From assembly GCA_016297585.1 (NCBI GenBank), contig JAEDGJ010000043.1:1-15772 (forward strand): a stretch of 15,772 nt of DNA, read 5' to 3'. Positions 1 through 6,195 of the stretch are shown here, piece after piece. The position numbers were made by a program, and so were the translations under genes. Source of the DNA: Clostridiaceae bacterium. GTDB taxonomy: Bacteria; Bacillota; Clostridia; Oscillospirales; QAMX01. Below the pieces are notes generated by a model. It was not told the DNA's origin, made no database searches, and was given only the letters and a program-made list of their open reading frames with translations. Positions within the stretch are counted from its first letter, which is position 1, and the number at the start of each line of letters is the position of its first letter.

Positions 1-198
1 CTCGGGATCGGCGAGGAGGGATTCGGCGTCGGTGTACCAGCGCTTGGCATGGTACTTCTCACAGAGCTTCGGCGCAAGACCCGGAACAACTTCCATGACG
101 GCGACGAGCTCGGCGTTTTCGGCGAGCATCATGCCCGGCAGCGTGCGGCGGTCGGCGATGCCGCCGGCGCCGAGGACACCCCATTTGACTTTCTTCAT
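1..198 (-). CDS. Gfo/Idh/MocA-family oxidoreductase, N-terminal part (runs off the window)
   Basis: Only the first 66 residues are inside the window; the gene continues past position 1. The protein opens with a beta strand and a GAGGIA-type dinucleotide loop (residues 10-15), the NAD(P)-binding Rossmann start of the Gfo/Idh/MocA family. These enzymes usually oxidise or reduce a sugar or inositol hydroxyl with NAD(P) in the cytoplasm, but the substrate cannot be told from this part. The ATG at 198 has an AAGGAGGT-like ribosome binding site about nine bases upstream (rc of 208-215), which fixes the start. It lies 35 bases downstream of the ROK regulator on the same strand, with no promoter or terminator between, so the two are probably co-transcribed. 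By inference it acts on a sugar sensed by that regulator. The family call is firm and the substrate is unknown. Confidence 0.85.
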   Translation of the reverse strand, partial: MKKVKWGVLGAGGIADRRTLPGMMLAENAELVAVMEVVPGLAPKLCEKYHAKRWYTDAESLLADPE

Positions 199-233
199 AG
201 GTTGCAGACCTCCTTTAAGGTGCGATATATAAA

Positions 234-1385
234 TTATTCCAATATGCAGTTTGAGGATTCGACGTCGAAAAGCCGGTCGAGCGCGTATTCGAGCAGCCCG
301 TCGAGCGTCGCCTGCGCGTCGAGGTCGACATAGCGGAACACCGCGCGTCCGGCAAGCTGCGGATAGGCGTGGGAGCGGGCGTAGCGCTCGGCAGTTTCGG
401 CGACGAGACGGCTTTTTAGAAGCTCGTGCCCGTTGATATAGACGACGTCGGGCGCAAAGAGCTGGATCAGCGTGACCAGCGCCGCGCCGAGATAGCGTCC
501 GCCGCGGGCGAGGGCGGCATGGGCGCGCTCGTCTCCCGCCTGATCGGCGGCGAGCACGTCCGAATAGGATGGCGCGCCGTATTCGGCGGCGATGCGCTCG
601 GGCGAGCAGAACATCTCGATGCAGCCGCGGTTGCCGCAGAAGCAGCGCTCGCCGTGCACGTCGGCGGTGACGTGCCCCAGCTCGCCGAGGAACGTCGGGT
701 CGAGGACGGCCTCCGCGAAGTGGACCGCGCCGACGCCGTGCTCGAGATCGAGAAAAAGCGCGTTGCGGGGCCTGTCCGCGCGGATGGCGGAGCGGATGCG
801 GATGGCGCGCGCGATGGAGGCGTTCTGGATGAAAACGGAGGGAGAGATGCGCGAGAGCGCCGCGCGCAGATCGACGCCGCTCCAGTTTAATCGCACGCTC
901 GTGACCGACGACCCGCGGTCGAGCACCATGCCGGGCACGGAGACCGCGACGCCCAGCAGCTCGCCGTCGAGGCGCTCCGTCAGCGACTGTGCCAGCGAGA
1001 GGATCGTATCGATCGCCGCGTCCCCCGTCGGCGGCGCGCCGGCAAAGGGCAGCGTGCAGACCTCGAGCCCCGACAGGGACATCAGCGATGCGCGGATGCC
1101 GTCGGCCTCCAGCACGATGCAGGCGATGCGGAAGCGGTCGTCGGCCAGTCCGAGCAGCGACGCACGGCGTCCGGGGCGTCCGGATTCCGCGATGGCGCGC
1201 TCGCAGACGAAGCCGCGGTCCATCAGATAGTTGACGAGATTCGTGATGCTCGACAGGGAGAGCCCGGTTTCCTCCGCAAGCTGCGGCCGTGTGGCCGTAG
1301 TGCCGCGCCGGATGCATTCCACGACGCGCGCGCGGTTGATTCGCTGCATTAACTGGACGTTGCCGACCTTACCGGAAACTCTCAT
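234..1385 (-). CDS. ROK-family transcriptional regulator (NagC/XylR type)
   Basis: A 383-residue protein with an N-terminal winged helix-turn-helix (about residues 14-60) followed by a ROK sugar-kinase-like domain (about 85-375). The ROK zinc signature is clear: ExGH ending at H238, then C248, C250 and C255 in CFCGNRGC. Two kinase features are degenerate. The usual DxGGT phosphate loop is absent near residue 92, and the ENDAN catalytic motif reads QNASI (187-191), so the catalytic aspartate is replaced. This fits a DNA-binding sugar sensor rather than a kinase; ROK repressors typically leave DNA when a sugar or sugar phosphate binds. The ATG at 1385 has a GGAAGGGA ribosome binding site (rc of 1391-1398). 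Reading further upstream in this frame would run through two good promoters, so the longer open frame is rejected. The sugar and the target genes are unknown; the following oxidoreductase is the likeliest target. Confidence 0.92.
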   Translation of the reverse strand: MRVSGKVGNVQLMQRINRARVVECIRRGTTATRPQLAEETGLSLSSITNLVNYLMDRGFVCERAIAESGRPGRRASLLGLADDRFRIACIVLEADGIRASLMSLSGLEVCTLPFAGAPPTGDAAIDTILSLAQSLTERLDGELLGVAVSVPGMVLDRGSSVTSVRLNWSGVDLRAALSRISPSVFIQNASIARAIRIRSAIRADRPRNALFLDLEHGVGAVHFAEAVLDPTFLGELGHVTADVHGERCFCGNRGCIEMFCSPERIAAEYGAPSYSDVLAADQAGDERAHAALARGGRYLGAALVTLIQLFAPDVVYINGHELLKSRLVAETAERYARSHAYPQLAGRAVFRYVDLDAQATLDGLLEYALDRLFDVESSNCILE

Positions 1386-1421
1386 GGCTTTCCCTTCCGT
1401 ACTGCGTTTTGTTTTCTCAAT

Positions 1422-1451
1422 ATTATACCACGCGGCGAAGGGGAATGTCAA
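1422..1451 (-). promoter_or_regulatory. SigA-type promoter, proximal, for the ROK regulator
   Basis: On the minus strand a perfect -35 TTGACA (rc of 1446-1451) and perfect -10 TATAAT (rc of 1422-1427) are 18 bases apart, with TGG before the -10 as an extended -10. The predicted start is near 1415, about 30 bases upstream of the ATG at 1385, leaving room for the ribosome binding site. Confidence 0.85.
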
Positions 1452-1496
1452 CCGGAGCGCCGTAAAAAGCAAAACCCCGCACCTTTTCCCGCGGTT

Positions 1497-1526
1497 ATTA
1501 TACCACGGCGGCGAAGGGGTTGTCAA
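1497..1526 (-). promoter_or_regulatory. SigA-type promoter, distal copy, for the ROK regulator
   Basis: A second perfect TTGACA (rc of 1521-1526) and TATAAT (rc of 1497-1502), again with an 18-base spacer and TGG extended -10. A palindrome CCGCGGT-N6-ACCACGG (1489-1508) is centred on this -10 box and is missing from the proximal copy, which suggests a repressor site acting on this copy only. Confidence 0.8.
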
Positions 1527-1605
1527 TCCGGGAGGCAGGCAATTCCTGCAATGCATGAAGAAATTCCCCAAAGAGCTGAAGAATTGAAGGAATGCGGAAA
1601 TCCTC

Positions 1606-1634
1606 TTGCATTTTGGGGGAAACTTTGATATAAT
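1606..1634 (+). promoter_or_regulatory. SigA-type promoter of the long central operon, giving a leaderless start
   Basis: TTGCAT (1606-1611), a 17-base spacer and a perfect TATAAT (1629-1634), with TGA as extended -10. The transcription start is expected about seven bases after the -10, at 1641-1642. The ATG of the first gene is at 1642, so the mRNA should have no or almost no 5' leader. There is no Shine-Dalgarno sequence just before that ATG, in contrast to nearly every other gene here. Confidence 0.8.
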
Positions 1635-1641
1635 AACGCCT

Positions 1642-2391
1642 ATGAAAGAAAGATTGCAGAAAATCCTGTCCGGCGCCGGGATCTGTTCGCGCCGGGAAGC
1701 GGAAAAGCGGATCCTGGCCGGCCGCGTGCTGGTAAACGGCGCCGTCGCGGCGCTGGGGGACTCCGCCGATCCGGAAACCGACTGCATTACGGCGGACGGA
1801 ATGCCCGTGAAGCTGCCCTCGGACACGGTCACGGTGCTTCTGAACAAGCCCGCGGGGTATGTGACGACGATGCACGACGAGCGGGGCCGGAAAACGGCCG
1901 CGGAGCTTGTGCGCGGCGTCGGCGTGCGGGTGTATCCGGTCGGAAGGCTCGATCTGAACTCCTGCGGCGCGCTGCTGATGACGTCGGACGGCGCGCTGGC
2001 GCAGGCGCTGACGCATCCCTCGCACGAGGTCGCAAAGCGCTACCACGTTACGGTAAAGGGCGATCTCGAGCGCGGATTGCCGGTGCTGCGTGCGCCGGCG
2101 GTGCTGGACGGCTATGAGACGCGTCCGGCGGCGGTGCGGGTGCTGCGTCAGACGCCGTACGGAACGGTGCTGGAAATGGTGATCCACGAGGGCCGCAACC
2201 GGCAGATCCGCAGGCTCTGTGAAATGGCGGAGCTGACGGTGACGCGCCTCTGCCGCGTCGCGATCGGCGAGATCCGGCTCGGCGGGCTCGAATCCGGCAA
2301 ATGGCGGCGGCTGACCGCGGAGGAATGCGCGTATCTCGAAACGGTAAAGGGCATGGGCGGCGTGCCGATGGAGTGTGAGTGGGATGAATAA
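1642..2391 (+). CDS. RsuA/RluB/RluE/RluF-family rRNA pseudouridine synthase
   Basis: A 249-residue enzyme that isomerises a uridine in ribosomal RNA to pseudouridine. An S4 RNA-binding domain covers about residues 2-58, and the synthase domain begins at the LLNKPAG strand (66-72). The catalytic motif GRLDLNSCG (101-109) contains the nucleophile D104. Later family signatures are the KRYHVTVKG segment and HEGRNRQIRRLCE. The length fits RluB of Firmicutes, about 240-250 residues, but RluB, RsuA, RluE and RluF cannot be separated by eye, so no symbol is given. The ATG at 1642 is chosen because MKERLQKILS is the normal family start; the TTG at 1606 lies inside the -35 box. It is first of seven co-directional genes and overlaps the next by eight bases. 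Confidence 0.92.
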   Translation: MKERLQKILSGAGICSRREAEKRILAGRVLVNGAVAALGDSADPETDCITADGMPVKLPSDTVTVLLNKPAGYVTTMHDERGRKTAAELVRGVGVRVYPVGRLDLNSCGALLMTSDGALAQALTHPSHEVAKRYHVTVKGDLERGLPVLRAPAVLDGYETRPAAVRVLRQTPYGTVLEMVIHEGRNRQIRRLCEMAELTVTRLCRVAIGEIRLGGLESGKWRRLTAEECAYLETVKGMGGVPMECEWDE

Positions 2392-3268
2392 CGATTTGAT
2401 GTCGCGGATCCGCGCGGTGCAGGCGGACTTTTCGCGCGGGCAGAAGGTGATTGCGGCGTATATCACCGAGCATTACGACAAGGCGGCGTTTATGACGGCG
2501 AACCGCCTCGGCAGCGTCACCGGCGTGTCGGAATCCACGGTGGTGCGCTTTGCCGTGAAGCTCGGCTACGACGGCTATCCCGCGCTGCAGGCGGCGCTGC
2601 AGGACATGATCCGCAACCGGCTGACCGCCGTGCAGCGGCTCGAGGTGACGAGCACCAAGCTGTCCGATCAGAACATCCTCCATGCCGTGATGACCGACGA
2701 CATGGACAAGATCGCGACGACGCTGGCGTCCGTCGATCAGGACGCGTTCAACGCCGCCGTGCGCGAGACGATCGGCGCAAGGCGGGTCTACATCCTCGGC
2801 ATGCGCTCGTCGGCGGGGCTCGCGGGATTTCTGGGCTTTTATTTCCGGCTGCTGTTCGACGACGTGCGCATCATCAGCTCCGGCGGCGCAAACGAGCTCT
2901 ACGAGCAGCTCTTCCACGTCGCGCAGGGGGACATCGTCTACGGCATCAGCTTCCCGCGCTACTCGTCGAGTACGGTGCGCGCGCTGCAGTTTGTCCGCTC
3001 CCGCGGCGCGAAGATCATCGCGGTGACGGACAGCGCGCTGTCGCCGATCGCCCGGTATGCGGACTACGCGCTGTACGCGCGGTCGGATATGGCGTCGTTC
3101 GTCGATTCGCTGGTCGCGCCGCTGTCGCTCTTCAATGCGCTGATCATCGCGATCGGCATGCGCAAAAAAGAGGATGTCGCAAAGACCTTCTCGGAGCTGG
3201 AGAGCGCCTGGGACGAATACGGCGTGTACGAGAAAAACGACTTTGCGCCGGACGGAGGAAACGCGTGA
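2384..3268 (+). CDS. MurR/RpiR-family transcriptional regulator (helix-turn-helix plus SIS domain)
   Basis: A 294-residue protein. The N-terminal RpiR-type helix-turn-helix (about 1-77) includes the segment TGVSESTVVRFAVKLGYDGY (46-65), typical of the family. A C-terminal SIS sugar-isomerase-like domain (about 130-260) carries the phosphosugar-binding strand YILGMRSSAG and the serine-rich loop SFPRYSSST. Such proteins bind DNA and sense a phosphosugar. The ATG at 2384 has GGAG at 2370-2373 and is preferred over a GTG at 2375. It overlaps the stop of the pseudouridine synthase by eight bases and shares GTGA with the next start, so translation is probably coupled. RpiR genes usually sit beside sugar catabolism genes; this one is inside a housekeeping operon with no sugar gene adjacent. 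The effector and target are unknown. Confidence 0.92.
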   Translation: MNNDLMSRIRAVQADFSRGQKVIAAYITEHYDKAAFMTANRLGSVTGVSESTVVRFAVKLGYDGYPALQAALQDMIRNRLTAVQRLEVTSTKLSDQNILHAVMTDDMDKIATTLASVDQDAFNAAVRETIGARRVYILGMRSSAGLAGFLGFYFRLLFDDVRIISSGGANELYEQLFHVAQGDIVYGISFPRYSSSTVRALQFVRSRGAKIIAVTDSALSPIARYADYALYARSDMASFVDSLVAPLSLFNALIIAIGMRKKEDVAKTFSELESAWDEYGVYEKNDFAPDGGNA

Positions 3269-4479
3269 GAGTGACGGTCATCGGCGGAGGAGCCGCCGGG
3301 ATGATGGCGGCGTGCACGGCTGCGGCGCGTGGCCGCGACGTGACGGTGCTGGAGCGAAACCCGAAAACCTGCCGCAAGCTCTGCATCACGGGAAAGGGGC
3401 GCTGCAACCTGACGAACGCCTGCCCCGAGGACGAGCTGATGGGCAACATCCCCGGCAACGGACGCTTCCTTTACAGCGCGCTGGCGAAGTTTTCCCCGTC
3501 GGACGCGATGAAATTCTTTGAAAACGCGGGCGTACCCCTGAAGATCGAGCGGGGAAACCGCGTATTTCCGGTTTCGGATTCCGCGTACGACATCGCGGAC
3601 GCGCTTCTCCGAACCGCACGGGCGCGCGGCGTGCGGATCCTCGAGGGACGGGCGCGCCGCCTGGAGCTGCGGGACGGTGCGGTGCGCGGCGTGTGGTACG
3701 ACACAGGGATGGGGGAGCAGTTTCTCGAAAGCGGCGCCGTCATCCTCGCGACCGGCGGGCAAAGCTACCCCGCGACCGGCTCTACCGGCGACGGCTATGC
3801 GCTCGCGCAGGAGGCGGGGCATACGATCGTGCCCGTGCAGGCGTCGCTCGTGCCGCTGGAAGCGCCGGACTGTGCGCCGATGCAGGGGCTTTCGCTGAAA
3901 AATACCGGACTGAAGCTCTACTGCTCCGGGAAACTGGTCTATGAGGACTTCGGCGAGATGCTGTTTACGCATTTTGGCGTCTCGGGACCGATGATCCTGT
4001 CGGCGTCGGCGAGAATGCGCCGGGACGGCGACTGGAAGATCTGTCTTGACTGCAAGCCCGCGCTGACGGAGGAGCAGCTCGACGCGCGGATCCTGCGGGA
4101 TTTCGAGGGCGCGAAGAACCGCGACTTCGAAAACGCGCTCGGGAAGCTGCTGCCGAACAAAATGATTCCCGAGATCGTCCGGCGATGCGGGATCGACCCG
4201 CACCGGAAGGTCAATGAGATCACCCGCGCGGAACGCAGAAGGCTTGTCGGCCTGCTCAAGCGCTTTGAGATCCCGATCACGGGCAAGCGGCCGCTCGAGG
4301 AAGCCGTCGTGACGGCGGGCGGCGTCAGCGTGCGGGAGGTCAACCCCGGCACGATGGCGTCGAAGAAGGCGGCGGGGCTGTATTTCGCGGGCGAGATTCT
4401 GGATGTGGACGCATACACCGGCGGGTTCAACCTGCAGATCGCGTGGTCGACCGGGTATGCGGCGGGCAGCGCCGTCTGA
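3265..4479 (+). CDS. BaiN/HI0933/YhiN-family NAD(P)/FAD-dependent oxidoreductase
   Basis: A 404-residue flavoprotein. It opens with an FAD-binding Rossmann loop GGGAAG (7-12) and the ribose-binding acidic residue E30. The family signature GKGRCNLTN follows at 43-51, then a GGQSYPATGSTGDGY segment. The C-terminus has the second FAD contact, with AGEILDVDAYTGGFNLQ near residue 375. BaiN itself is a flavin reductase of bile-acid 7-dehydroxylation, but this family is widespread in bacteria without that pathway and its general role is not established, so a bile-acid role should not be assumed. The start is GTG at 3265 with GGAGG at 3254-3258; its first four bases overlap the previous stop (GTGA). 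The next gene, hutP, is 36 bases downstream in the same run. Confidence 0.9.
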   Translation: MRVTVIGGGAAGMMAACTAAARGRDVTVLERNPKTCRKLCITGKGRCNLTNACPEDELMGNIPGNGRFLYSALAKFSPSDAMKFFENAGVPLKIERGNRVFPVSDSAYDIADALLRTARARGVRILEGRARRLELRDGAVRGVWYDTGMGEQFLESGAVILATGGQSYPATGSTGDGYALAQEAGHTIVPVQASLVPLEAPDCAPMQGLSLKNTGLKLYCSGKLVYEDFGEMLFTHFGVSGPMILSASARMRRDGDWKICLDCKPALTEEQLDARILRDFEGAKNRDFENALGKLLPNKMIPEIVRRCGIDPHRKVNEITRAERRRLVGLLKRFEIPITGKRPLEEAVVTAGGVSVREVNPGTMASKKAAGLYFAGEILDVDAYTGGFNLQIAWSTGYAAGSAV

Positions 4480-4515
4480 CGCAAAAAGGGCGGCCGGCAA
4501 AAGGAGCATGGAAGT

Positions 4516-4935
4516 ATGGAAACAGGAATCGGCACCAGCGCGGAGGTCGCGGCGGCGGCCATTCAGCTTTCGCTGACGTTCGACCGGGAAAGCGAGCGGG
4601 CGATGCGCGCATCCCTTGGCGAAAAGGGCTTCCGGACGGCGGCCGTCGACTTCGGCGGCGAGTTCATCCCGTCGATCAACAAGATCATCGAGCGTGCCGT
4701 TATTGCGGCGCGCCGCGAGGGTGTGACGGACGGTTCGCATCTGGAGGAGGGCGCGGTCGCCGGCGCGGCGCGGGAAGCGCTGAGCTCCATCGTCAACAAG
4801 GCGATCGGCTTAAACGTCGGCGGCAAGATCGGCATCGTCCGCGAGGGTGAGCATGTCGGCGTCGCGATGTTCTTCCGGATCGGCCTTCTGAACCTAAACG
4901 AAGTGGCGATCGGCCTCGGACACCGGGCACTGTAG
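4516..4935 (+). CDS. hutP: HutP-family RNA-binding regulator
   Basis: A 139-residue protein that looks like the clostridial branch of HutP. In Bacillus subtilis, HutP is a hexameric antiterminator that binds its RNA target with L-histidine and Mg2+ to switch on the histidine-use operon. Family landmarks are TAAVDFGGEF (41-50), the helix with IIERAVIAARREGV, EEGAVAGAAREAL (77-89), GLNVGGKIGI and the C-terminal GLGHR. Candidate metal-ligand histidines are H75 and H136; by eye the second histidine of the Bacillus His-x3-His pair is a glycine here (G79). The ATG at 4516 has AAGGAG at 4501-4506. No hut gene lies in the window; its neighbours are baiN and cmk, 13 bases downstream. The family call is good, but the RNA target and ligand are unknown. 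Confidence 0.82.
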   Translation: METGIGTSAEVAAAAIQLSLTFDRESERAMRASLGEKGFRTAAVDFGGEFIPSINKIIERAVIAARREGVTDGSHLEEGAVAGAAREALSSIVNKAIGLNVGGKIGIVREGEHVGVAMFFRIGLLNLNEVAIGLGHRAL

Positions 4936-4948
4936 GGGGAGTAAGAGT

Positions 4949-5644
4949 ATGCAGACCATTGCCGTGGCGATCGACGGGCCGTCGGGCGCGGGAAAATCCA
5001 CGCTTGCGCGGGCCGTTGCGCAGGAATTCGGCTTTTTATATGTAGATACCGGCGCGCTGTACCGGACGGTGGGGCTGTTTGTCCGCCGGTGCGGCGCGGA
5101 TCCGGACGACGCCGCGGCTGTGGAGGCACTGCTGCCCCGCGCGCGGGTGTCGCTTGCTTACCGGGACGGCGAACAGCGGGCGATCCTCGACGGCGAGGAC
5201 GTATCCGCCGCGATCCGCACGCCGGAGGCGTCGCGGTACGCGTCGAAGGTGTCGGCGCATTCCGCGGTGCGGGCGTTTCTGCTCGAAACGCAGAGACGGC
5301 TGGCGCGGGAGCAGAGCGTCGTGATGGACGGGCGCGACATCGGCACGGTCGTGCTGCCGGATGCGCAGGTCAAAATCTTCCTGCACGCGTCGGCGGAGGA
5401 CCGCGCGAGACGCCGGATGCTCGAGCTGGACGGCCGCGGCACGCCGCAGCCGTATGAGGAGGTGCTCGCCGACATCCGGGAGCGGGATGCGCGGGACGAA
5501 AGCCGTGCGGCGGCGCCGCTGAGACGGGCGCCGGACGCCGTGGATCTCGATACGACGGGGAATACGCTGGAACAGAGCAAAAAGCTGCTGATCGAAACGG
5601 TGAAGGAGAGAATGGGCGCATGTGGTATCGAATCGCACGAATGA
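4949..5644 (+). CDS. cmk: (d)CMP kinase (cytidylate kinase)
   Basis: A 231-residue cytoplasmic nucleoside monophosphate kinase that uses ATP to make CDP or dCDP from CMP or dCMP. The P-loop GPSGAGKST is at residues 10-18. The substrate segment YVDTGALYR follows at 31-39, and VVMDGRDIGTVVLPDAQVKIFL is the conserved Cmk core with the CMP-contacting arginine and aspartate. A lid-type ARRRMLEL segment and a RDARDESRAAAPL segment complete the fold. The length is normal for the family. The ATG at 4949 follows a GGGGGAG ribosome binding site (4935-4942). The 3' end overlaps plsC by 25 bases. The order cmk, plsC, ispH-rpsA is a common clostridial arrangement. Confidence 0.96.
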   Translation: MQTIAVAIDGPSGAGKSTLARAVAQEFGFLYVDTGALYRTVGLFVRRCGADPDDAAAVEALLPRARVSLAYRDGEQRAILDGEDVSAAIRTPEASRYASKVSAHSAVRAFLLETQRRLAREQSVVMDGRDIGTVVLPDAQVKIFLHASAEDRARRRMLELDGRGTPQPYEEVLADIRERDARDESRAAAPLRRAPDAVDLDTTGNTLEQSKKLLIETVKERMGACGIESHE

Positions 5645-6195
5645 TCTGTCAGGTGTTCTTCACGATCACCCATCACGGCGTGACGGCGCGTCATGCGGAA
5701 CGTCTGCCGGAAGGCGCGGCGCTCCTCTGTCCGAACCATACGAGCATCCGGGATCCGATCTATGTCGCGATCGCCTGCGGAAGCCGCGTGAAGCTGCGGT
5801 TTATGGCGAAAATCGAGCTGTTCCGCTTCAGGCCGCTCGGCGCGTTGATCCGCAGCCTCGGCGCGTTCCCCGTCCGGCGCGGGGAAGCCGACCTCGACGC
5901 CATCCGCGAGAGCCTGCGGATCCTGAAGGAGGGCGGGAAGCTGCTCGTCTTCCCGGAAGGCACGCGGGTCACGGAGGGCAAGGATGTGGAAGCCAAGGCC
6001 GGCGCCGCGATGCTCGCGGCAAGGTCCGGCGCGCCGATGGTGCCGGTGTATATTGAAAACGGCCGGAGCTGGTTCCGGCGCGTGACCGTGACCTTCGGCG
6101 AACCGATTCCGGTCGTCGGACGGCGCGAGGAGCAGCGGGCCGCCGCGGTGCGGGTGATGGATGCGATCGGAGAGATGAAATGCGCATCAAGGTAG
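5620..6195 (+). CDS. plsC: 1-acyl-sn-glycerol-3-phosphate acyltransferase
   Basis: A 191-residue membrane-associated enzyme that adds the second fatty acid to lysophosphatidic acid, giving phosphatidic acid, the precursor of the membrane phospholipids. All four family motifs are visible: NHTSIRD with the H-x4-D catalytic pair (H40, D45), GAFPVRRG (81-88), FPEGTR (111-116) and VPVYI (141-145). A hydrophobic N-terminus (residues 1-17) probably anchors it. The length is short but usual for the compact clostridial form. The ATG at 5620 has AAGGAG at 5603-5608, inside the cmk reading frame. The gene overlaps cmk by 25 bases and the next gene by 16, so translation is likely coupled across all three. 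Confidence 0.94.
   Translation: MWYRIARMICQVFFTITHHGVTARHAERLPEGAALLCPNHTSIRDPIYVAIACGSRVKLRFMAKIELFRFRPLGALIRSLGAFPVRRGEADLDAIRESLRILKEGGKLLVFPEGTRVTEGKDVEAKAGAAMLAARSGAPMVPVYIENGRSWFRRVTVTFGEPIPVVGRREEQRAAAVRVMDAIGEMKCASR

Larger units (their letters stand above)
1421..1531 (-). repeat. Duplicated promoter segment, two imperfect copies 75 bp apart
   Basis: Copies at 1421-1455 and 1496-1531 share more than the -10 and -35 boxes. The spacer core CCCCTTCGCCG and the following GTGG are also identical, with small differences next to the -35 box and a one-base shift. Spacers normally drift, so this looks like a local duplication of a promoter or a protein-binding element. The 40 bases between the copies are unrelated. 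Both copies point at the ROK gene. Confidence 0.8.

Noticed and set aside
1606..1641. TTG at 1606 as a longer start for the pseudouridine synthase
   Set aside because: It lies in the -35 box of the promoter, has no ribosome binding site, and adds residues not found in the family.
1498..2466. Long open frame on the minus strand opposite the pseudouridine synthase
   Set aside because: Low-complexity Arg/His-rich product, opposite a clear gene, and it would run through the leaderless promoter and the ROK promoter region.
3064..4740. Very long open frame on the minus strand opposite the flavoprotein and the ends of its neighbours
   Set aside because: It is rich in Arg, His and Pro with no family motif, has no ribosome binding site, and mirrors well-recognised genes. 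GC-rich coding DNA makes such open frames on the opposite strand.
4516..4948. HutP target RNA (repeated NAG triplets before a terminator) near its own gene
   Set aside because: No hairpin terminator or regularly spaced NAG run was found around hutP or cmk.
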